NCBI GenBank assembly: GCA_963575745.1
Contig: CAUYUJ010017806.1
Location: 1 to 64,000, forward strand
DNA: 64,000 bases
Reading direction: 5' to 3'
DNA from: Prorocentrum cordatum
Lineage: Eukaryota; Sar; Dinophyceae; Prorocentrales; Prorocentraceae
Shown: positions 57,691-64,000 of the stretch, one piece after another
How the letters are laid out: the number at the start of each line of letters is the position of its first letter
Numbering within the stretch: the first letter of the stretch is position 1
Notes under the pieces: generated by a model
Databases searched by the model: none
The model's input: the letters and a program-made list of their open reading frames with translations, nothing else
What the model was told of the DNA's origin: nothing
Translations under genes and position numbers: made by a program

Positions 57691-57720
57691 AGGCTTGGGC
57701 GCACGCGCCCTGTGTAGCCT
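57691..57720 (+). promoter_or_regulatory. 3' UTR hairpin of family A LINE, copy 2
   Basis: Outer AGGCT/AGCCT (with a T-T next to it) and inner GGGCGC/GCGCCC. The outer pair differs from copy 1 (CGGCT/AGCCG) with pairing kept. Confidence 0.7.
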
Positions 57721-57734
57721 GACCAAACACCAAA

Positions 57735-59525
57735 CTCGTGCTGTAGGGTGGCTACGGGGCTCACAATCACAGGAATTGATTCGGAGACATCAGGCGCGTT
57801 CGCTTGTCGCATTCAGAGGTCTGAACTCGGTCTGCTACTCGAGCTAGATTCGCGAAACTATTCGTATTGGTCGAGTCATCTTGGGAGGTGCTGTCGGTTT
57901 TGTGCACTTAACTCTGTCTGTAGGGGGGCTGCAGGAGGCATAGTCACAGGAAGCGTTTCGGACACATCAGGCGCGTCCGCCTGTCGCATTCAGAGGTCTG
58001 AACTCGGTTTGCTACTCGAGCTAGGTTCGCATACGCATTCGTATTGTTCGAGTCATCTTGACATGTGCTGTCGATTTTCGCACGTAACTCGGGCTGTAGG
58101 AGAGCTTCACAGCTGATGCGCACAGAAACTGATCGAAATCATTGTGTGCGCTCGTCTGTTGCATCAAGAGGTCTGAACTGGGTTTGCCACTCGGACTAGA
58201 TCCGCAACACTTTTCGCATTCTTGAAGTTACCTTGGCAGATTTCGTTCCTCTCGGGCTGTAGGAAAGCTTCGAGCTGGTACGCACAGAAAACGATCCAGA
58301 AGTATGAGAGGCGTTCGGCTGTTGCATCGAGAGGTCTGAAATCGCTGGGGCTGAAAAACTATTCGTTCTCTACAACTTTTTTTTTGACATTATGTATGGT
58401 CAGGAAGCTCTACGAGCCCTCCGGCGGTAAGAAAGGTTGACGGTTTACCGCCGGCGCCCAGTTATTGCTGGAAGCTTAAGAGTAATTCGGGGGCGCCGGA
58501 GAGCTAGTTGGCAAGAAAAATCTCGACGGACCTTTTGGTGACTTTTGGTCGGTTGAAAATTTTGTTCTCGAAATTCAACAATTCGTTTGAGCTCTAGTAT
58601 TTTTCCCCATGATATTCGATCTTATTCCCGCTCGCCATCTTGATCCCAGCTCGATCGGGTACCTTTTACTGCCAAAAAGCAGGCAGGCGGGATCGGCCGT
58701 TTCCAGTCATATTGACACGCGATCACGGTTATCTGAACATAACTCGAGCTTCAGGACAGCTACAGAGCTGGTAAGCACACCTTATCGATTCAGAATGATC
58801 AGGCGCGTTCGTCTGTTGCATCCAGAGGTCTGAACTCGGTTTGCTAGCTGAGCTAGGTCCGCAAACCTATTCGTATTATTCGAGTCATCTTGACAGACGC
58901 TCTCGGTTTTCTGTACTTAACTCGAGCTGTAGGACAGCTACAGAGCTGATATTTACAGAAACCGATTTATAATCATCAGTCGCGTCTTTCTGTTGAATCC
59001 AGAGCTCTGAACTCGGTCCGCTGCCCGATCTAGAATTGCGAAACCATTTGTATTGTTCGAGTCATCTTGAGAAGTGCTCTCGGTTTTCTGCACGTAACTC
59101 GGTCTGGGGGGGGAGCTACAGTGCTGGTGGTCACAGGAAGCGATTTTAAGAGATCAGGCGCGTCCGCCTGTCGAATCGAGAGCTCGGAACGCCAAACTAT
59201 TGCATTGTTCGAGTCATCCTGAGAGGTGCTGTCGGTTTTCTGCACTTAGCTCGGGCTGTAGGGGGGCTGCAGGGCTGGTAAACACAGGAGACGATTCGCA
59301 GAGATCAGCCGTGTCCGGCTGTCGCATTCAGAGGTCTGAACTCGGTTTTATACTCGAGCTGGGTTGCTAAACTATTCGTTTTGTTAGAGTCATCTTGAGA
59401 GATGCTGTCGATTTACGCACGTAACTCGGGCTTCTTGGCTGCCAAACTATTCGTTCTCTGCAATTTCCTCCCATACTAATATTGTCAGGAAGCTCTACGA
59501 GTCTCCCGGCGGTAAGAAAGGTTGA
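57735..59525 (+). repeat. Satellite block 4a
   Basis: Monomers with a clear 177-base spacing (CTAGATT at 57844, CTAGGTT at 58021), a hairpin box at 58421-58454, another higher-order unit, and the left arm of a box at 59506 interrupted after AAGAAAGGTTGA by a family N fragment. No gene seen. Confidence 0.85.
58421..58454 (+). repeat. Hairpin box, intact
   Basis: Consensus stem and loop; the next box starts 1085 bp downstream at 59506. Unoccupied. Confidence 0.85.
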
Positions 59526-60001
59526 GACCCATATCGAGGAGGCCGAAGAAGAAAACTATGACTTGCAGGTCGGGGCATGATGCTGTCCTTGGGGAGCCTG
59601 TAGGGCAGACCCTAAAGACTCAGCGTGTTGATCATGAAGTTGCGCACGTGGGTTCGCACGTTCCTGTTCCTGCTCAGACGGCAGCTGATGTGAAGATGTC
59701 GGAGTTGGAGAAGGATAACGAGGATAACATGCGGTGCTTACTACTTCAGACGATGCATAAGATGGATGACAATACTGAGAGGATCCAGGACGCCATAGTA
59801 GTTCAGGGTAGTAAAATCGATAATGTTCAGACCCAGGTACAGAAGCAGGGTGTTGCAATTTCCAATTTGGAGGCTAGACGAAATCAACTTGAGGCCTCCG
59901 TCCAGAGACTTCAGGGACTGGTGCGATCAGGTTCTGTGGCGAGTGCTGCGTCTACGAGGCCTGTGTCTACGAGACCTGCTAATACTATGCATTGCACCTG
60001 A
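59525..60001 (+). pseudogene. Truncated family N coiled-coil protein
   Basis: About 158 residues in frame from the junction: second CRSGHDAVLGEPVGQTLK block, VDHEVAHVGSHVPVPAQ, and the complete coiled-coil C-terminus. Differs from the 2050 copy at very few positions (for example SNLEAR against SSLEAR). The N-terminal half is missing. Confidence 0.8.
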
Positions 60002-60295
60002 GTATCTGCTGCCTGCCGCCGCCTCTCTTTGTTGCTTGCTTGTATTGTGTCACGTGCTTATTCAGTGAGACGGATTCAGAGACAGGTTTCATTCATTTTC
60101 TTGATTGTTTCGACGTGCTTGTTGATTGAGAATTACGGTTGCCTCAAAGAGGTTCGATTGTATTTGATCTCATTAATTTATTCTTCTTTTGACGATGAGC
60201 ATACGTCTCTTGTCATGCCGCGGGTTGTCGTCCGCCCTTTACTGCTTCCGACTAGGCTGGAAAGCCTGCACAGTCGACCGCAAAGTCCGCAAAAA
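59526..60295 (+). mobile_element. Family N retroelement, 5' truncated, in hairpin loop
   Basis: Flanked by a 12-bp duplication AAGAAAGGTTGA (59514-59525 and 60296-60307) lying in the loop of the box. Nearly identical to the last 770 bases of the copy at 2021-3270. The 5' junction shares TGA with the element, a 3-base microhomology. Ends CCGCAAAGTCCGCAAAAA. Confidence 0.9.
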
Positions 60296-61440
60296 AAGAA
60301 AGGTTGACGGTTTACCGCCGGCGCCCAGTTTTGTTCTCGAAATTCCCCAATTCGTTTGAGCTCTAGTATTTTTTCCCAGGATATTCGATCTTATTCCCGC
60401 TCGCCATCTTGATTTCAGCTCGATCGGGTACCTTTTACTGTCAAAAAGCGTCCAGGCGGGATCGGCCGTTTCGAGTCATCTTGATACGCGCTCTCGGTAT
60501 ATTGGACTTAACTCGAGATACAGGACAGCTACAGAGCTGATAAGCACACCTTGTCGATTTAGAATGATCAGGCGCGTTCGTTTGTTGCATCCAGAGGTCT
60601 GAAATCGGTCTGCTAGCCGAGCTAGGTCCAGAAACCTATTCGTATTATTCGAGTCTCTTGACAGGCGCTCTCGGTTTTCTGTACTTAACTTGAGCTATAT
60701 GACAGCCACAGAGCTGATACTGACAGAAACCGATTCAGAATCATCAGTCGCGATTGTCTGTTCTGAACTCGGTCTTTTGCCCGATCTAGAATCACGAAAC
60801 TATTCGTATTGTTCGAGTCATCTTGAGAGATGCTTTCGGCTCTGTACTTAACTCGAGCTGTAGGGGGGGCTGCAGTGCTGGTAGTGACAGGAATCGATCT
60901 GGAGACATCAGGCGCGTCCGCCTGTCGAATCGAGAGCTCGGAACTCGGTCTGCTGCCCGAACTAGGTCCGCGAAACTGTTCGTAGTATTCCACTTATCCT
61001 GAGAAGGGCTGTCGGTTTTCTGAACTTAACTCGGGCTGTAGGGGGCTGCAGGGCTGGTAATCAGAGGAATCGAGAGAGAGATCAGACGCGTCTGCCTGTC
61101 GCATTCAGAGGTCTGAACTCGGTCCGATACTCGAGCTAGGTTTACCACACGATTCGTATTGCTCGAGTCATCTTCAGAGGTGCTGTCGATTTACGCACGT
61201 AACTCGGGCTGCAGGAGGGAAAAGAACAGGAATAATCGTAACTCTAGCTCGTACAGAAGAAAATCGAGAAGCATCGGAGGCGTTTGGCTGTTGCATCGAG
61301 AGTCTGAAATCGCTTATGCTGAAAAACTTTTCGTTCTCTGCAATTTGTTTTCGACATTATATATATTTTCAGGAAGCTCTACGAGTCTCCCGGCGGTAAG
61401 AAAGGTTGACGGTTTACCGCCGGCGCCCAGTTGGTCGACC
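60296..61440 (+). repeat. Satellite block 4b
   Basis: Right half of the interrupted hairpin box (right arm at 60312-60321), one higher-order unit of satellite, and the next box at 61390-61423. No gene seen. Confidence 0.85.
61390..61423 (+). repeat. Hairpin box, intact
   Basis: Consensus stem and loop; followed by GGCGCCCAGTTGG. Unoccupied. Confidence 0.85.
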
Positions 61441-61742
61441 CGGCCAGGAAGACACAGTGTTAACTTTTGGGTGGTTTTGCGAATATTCGAAAGATATTTG
61501 ACCATTTATTTTGAGGAAGCATATTTTTCGCACCTGTAGTGGGTTATGCCGCGTCTGCCAGTAAAATTTCCAGGTCTGTAGGTGCAGTATTACTATCAAA
61601 ACACTTGGGGGAACCGACGTTGGATAAAAACAGAAGAACATGATTTTTCGAGTTTTTTGTTTCTCGCTCCAGAAGGTTTCTAACGTGTTCCGACGATCGC
61701 CGTGCAAGAAAAGAGCTCTACGAGGTTCCCGTGCAAGAAAAG
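61441..61742 (+). repeat. Second repeat type (AACTTTTGGGTGG unit), copy
   Basis: Shares its order of landmarks with 39470-39740, 62880-63160 and 63355-63540: AACTTTTGGGTGGTTTTGC, AAAGATATTTGACCATTTA, CGCACCTGTAGTGGGTTATG, CAAAACACTTG, CTCGCTCCAGAAG, AGAGCTCTACGAGG. It leads into a variant hairpin box. GTGCAAGAAAAGAGCT is duplicated at 61702 and 61729 next to the LINE junction. Confidence 0.75.
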
Positions 61743-62318
61743 AGCTGGCTTACGGGACGTTGGCGTTGTCATAATCGTGCATATCGTGAGCGTGTACACA
61801 GGTGTGTCAATGACATGTACGCACTTAGCCTTTCACACCGAGCACGGGCATCGAACGTTGGGAGAGACATATTTGTACATGAATTTCGTGAAGCAAACAC
61901 CCGAGCAGACGAACTTACTCATTTGGCCAGGGATGGCCACACATTTCATCATAACTATTGCCATCGATATCCTTTCGAACGAGATTCTTTGAAGGTAGTC
62001 GCCTGTCGTGGAGGGTACGACGGGGGAGTGTGCAGCAAGGGCAGTGCATGCGGTTACTGGATGCAGGTTGGCTATCTCAACATGTCCTCACGGGCGTCTC
62101 GGCATGGAGTGTGTTCTACACGATACTCCCCCTACCCGACCTCTTCCTCTCTACATTATCATGCTGACACACCGTTGATTTGGAGAGACGCTGCTGCTGC
62201 GGCCTGGCTGGAGCCAGGCGCCACGATCACCGAATGTGAGTTGTCCGCTGCCGAAGCATTGACACGTGCCATACGCATACAGCTACAGCAATTTGATGAC
62301 AGTGATTTTGCTTCTTGA
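61743..62318 (+). pseudogene. Family D RNase H remnant
   Basis: Starts at SWLTGRWRCHNRAYRERV, just after where the GDS block would be, then HEFREANTRADELTHLAR (about 61879), GGYDGGVCSKGSACG (about 62011) and TITECELSAAEAL (about 62224), with TGA at 62316. The order is the same permuted one as in families A-C. Loss of the first block and of everything upstream makes it non-functional. ATG at 61731 lies in flanking repeat. Confidence 0.8.
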
Positions 62319-62500
62319 TGATGTGTTATCCCTACGCCCTCCTGGGCTCGGGAATCGTCTTCAAGTTTAGCAATGTTATATGACACCTCAGCCCGCCTCC
62401 GTGGGTAGGTGCTCGTTTCACTGCTGCTCAGTTGCCAGGCTGCGTAGCTGACACGGGCTGCGCTGAAGACCAGCGCCTCGCCAGCCCGCGTAAACACAAA
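62319..62500 (+). other. 3' UTR of family D remnant
   Basis: Non-coding, with CTGGGCTCGGGAATC and several CAGCCCG pieces. Ends in A-rich CACAAAAA at the target. No GC-TTC-GC loop recognised. Confidence 0.5.
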
Positions 62501-63165
62501 AACCAGGTTGACGGTTTACCGCCGGTTCCATTTTCCCGGATAGCCTCTTGGGCTAGATAGGATTGTCAAAAGAGAAGCTGGCGGGTGCGCGTGCGCCGCC
62601 GCACCTTTCCGCCCACCGCTCCACGTTCCCTTCTGTGGCTCCTCGGTTTCCGCAGCGTGTCCCGGAGCGCCCCTTCCAATACGTTCTCGTAGAACGTGTT
62701 CCAGAGGCCTCGCGAAGCACCCCAGACAGCGAGTACCTCGTAGAGCTCTTCGTCATCGATGAGCTAGAGAAATTCCGGCGCGGGGTGGAGCTAGTTGGCC
62801 GACCCGACCAAAAGAGGCTCTTCGGCATCGATGAGCTAGAGGAATTCCGGCGCGGGGTGGAGCTAGTTGGCCGACCCGGCCAGAAAGGACAAAGTGATAA
62901 CTTTTGGGTGGTTTTGCAAAAAATGGAAGGATATTTGACAATTCATTTTGAGAAAACCGATTTTTCGCACCTGTAGTGGGTTATGGCGCGTCCGCCAGTA
63001 AAAGTTTGAGGCACATAGGTGCAGTTTACGATTGAAACACTTGTGGGAACCGACTTTAGATAGATAATAACAGAAAAACGTAATCGCTTTTATCGTTTCT
63101 CGCTCCAGAAGCTTTCGTTATGTGTTCTGAGAAGCGCGGTGTGCGAAAAGAGCTCTACGAGGGTC

Positions 63166-63198
63166 CCGGCGGTAATCTGGTTGACGGTTTACCGCCGG
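63166..63198 (+). repeat. Hairpin box, variant loop
   Basis: Consensus stem with loop TCTGGTTGACGGT. Unoccupied. Confidence 0.8.
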
Positions 63199-63633
63199 TT
63201 CCCAGTTGGCAAGACAAATCTCGACGGATCTTTTGCTGACTTTTGGTCGGTTGAAAATTTTGTTCTCGAAATACCTCGTAGAGCTCTTCGGCGTCGATGA
63301 GCTAGAGAAATTCCGGCGCGGGGGTGAGCTAGTTGGCCCACCCGGCCGGGGCGGGCAATGTAGTAACTTTTGGGTGGTTTTGCAAATGTTTGAAAGATAT
63401 TTGACCATTTATTTGAGAAAGCAGATTTTTCGCACCTGTGGACGACTATGAGGGCCTCTGCGTCTTAATATGAGCTCTCTAGGTGCTCTTTTACTATCAA
63501 AACACTTGCCGAACAACTTTATGTCGACCTCAAAAAAATCATGTTTTCTCTTTTTCGAGAAATGCTTCCAGGAGCCCTCTCTTTTGATGCTGAGTACTCG
63601 TACGCGTGCAAGGAGCTCTACGATACGAGGTTC

Positions 63634-63666
63634 CCGGTGGTGACCAGGTTGACGGTTCACCGCCGG
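63634..63666 (+). repeat. Hairpin box with compensated stem change
   Basis: Arms CCGGTGGTGA and TCACCGCCGG. Relative to the consensus, one A-T pair is replaced by G-C on both sides and one pair becomes a T-G wobble, so the stem is kept while the sequence differs. Confidence 0.75.
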
Positions 63667-64000
63667 CGCCAGTTCCGGCGCGGAGTGGAGCTAGTTGGCC
63701 GACCCGACCAAAAGAGACAATGTGGCACATTTGGGTCGGTTTTGCGAATATTTGAAAGATATTCCCTCGTGGAGCTCTTCGGCATCGATGAGCTAGAGGA
63801 ATTCCGGCGCGGGGTGGAGCTAGTTGGCCGACCCGACTAGAAGAGACAATGTGGCACATTTGAGTCGGTTTTGCTAAGATTTCAAAGATATTTGACAATT
63901 CATTTTGAGAAAGCAGATTTTCCGCACCTGTAAACGATTATGAGGGCCTCTGCGTCTTAATATGAGCTCTGTAGACGCACATTTATTATAAAAAACACTT

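Larger units (their letters stand above)
52229..57734 (+). mobile_element. Family A LINE, copy 2 (most intact)
   Basis: 5' end GACGGCTCAAG with two ACGTCAAGGTTCAAG repeats, then ORF1, in-frame UGA, a single uninterrupted ORF2 and the conserved 3' hairpin (57691-57720). The tail is GACCAAACACCAAA. Inserted in a satellite monomer (left flank GAGTCATCTCGAGAGGTGCT, right flank CTCGTGCTGTAGGG) with no clear target duplication; about 20 bases of monomer seem lost. Protein similarity to copy 1 is moderate, so the two are old relatives rather than recent copies. Confidence 0.87.
61743..62500 (+). mobile_element. Family D LINE remnant in a variant hairpin box
   Basis: Only part of the RNase H and the 3' UTR remain. 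The right end GTAAACACAAAAA is followed by CCAGGTTGACGG and TTTACCGCCGG, the loop and right arm of the variant box. The insertion position therefore matches that of families N and C. The 3' UTR differs from the other families. Confidence 0.75.
62501..64000 (+). repeat. Mixed repeat block at right end
   Basis: Right arm of the occupied variant box, about 180 bases without matches in the window (62540-62720), then copies of a GATGAGCTAGAGGAATTCCG unit (62757, 62831, 63297, 63788; two in tandem at 62757-62880). These alternate with the AACTTTTGGGTGG unit and two hairpin boxes. No gene is supported; ORFs are short and follow the repeats. Confidence 0.75.

Overview
The window looks like nuclear DNA of a dinoflagellate. 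The most specific evidence is that three retroelements begin with relics of the dinoflagellate spliced leader, whose 3' part is CCATTTTGGCTCAAG. The clearest case is two partial leaders in tandem at 40753-40784. No ordinary host gene, tRNA or rRNA was recognised. Nearly everything is mobile DNA or tandem repeat, and every recognisable element lies on the + strand.

Layout. 1-2020: satellite. 2021-3270: short element coding only for a coiled-coil protein (family N). 3339-8746: nearly complete LINE (family A copy 1: ORF1, in-frame UGA, endonuclease, reverse transcriptase, RNase H), with one frameshift. About 8747-28200: very GC-rich giant Helitron-like element whose two overlapping ORFs (2025 and 4309 codons) were probably one ORF before a 107-base duplication. 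It carries zinc fingers, an HUH/Tyr replication initiator, a Pif1-type helicase and a ubiquitin-specific protease domain. 28200-37680: TG-rich repeats holding three family B LINE copies, all in one 11-bp target. 37681-52228: satellite with hairpin boxes holding two more family N copies and a family C LINE. 52229-57734: family A copy 2, the most intact LINE. 57735-64000: more satellite and related repeats, a truncated N element and a family D LINE tail.

How the parts work together. The satellite is built of roughly 177-bp monomers grouped into about 1.05-1.2 kb higher-order units. Each unit carries one 34-nt hairpin box (10-bp stem, 14-nt loop). Families N, C and D have their 3' ends at one position in the loop of that box. 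Family B uses a separate CT-rich box in the TG-rich repeats. Occupied sites are re-used, giving head-to-tail arrays. In family A and the longest B copy, ORF1 and ORF2 are in one frame and separated by a single UGA. The endonuclease core starts before any AUG, which points to stop-codon readthrough. All four legible reverse transcriptases have ADN instead of ADD in motif C. All their RNase H domains have the conserved blocks in circularly permuted order.

Limits. Assignments come from reading motifs by eye. No alignment, profile search or folding was run, and element ends are approximate unless a target duplication is quoted.
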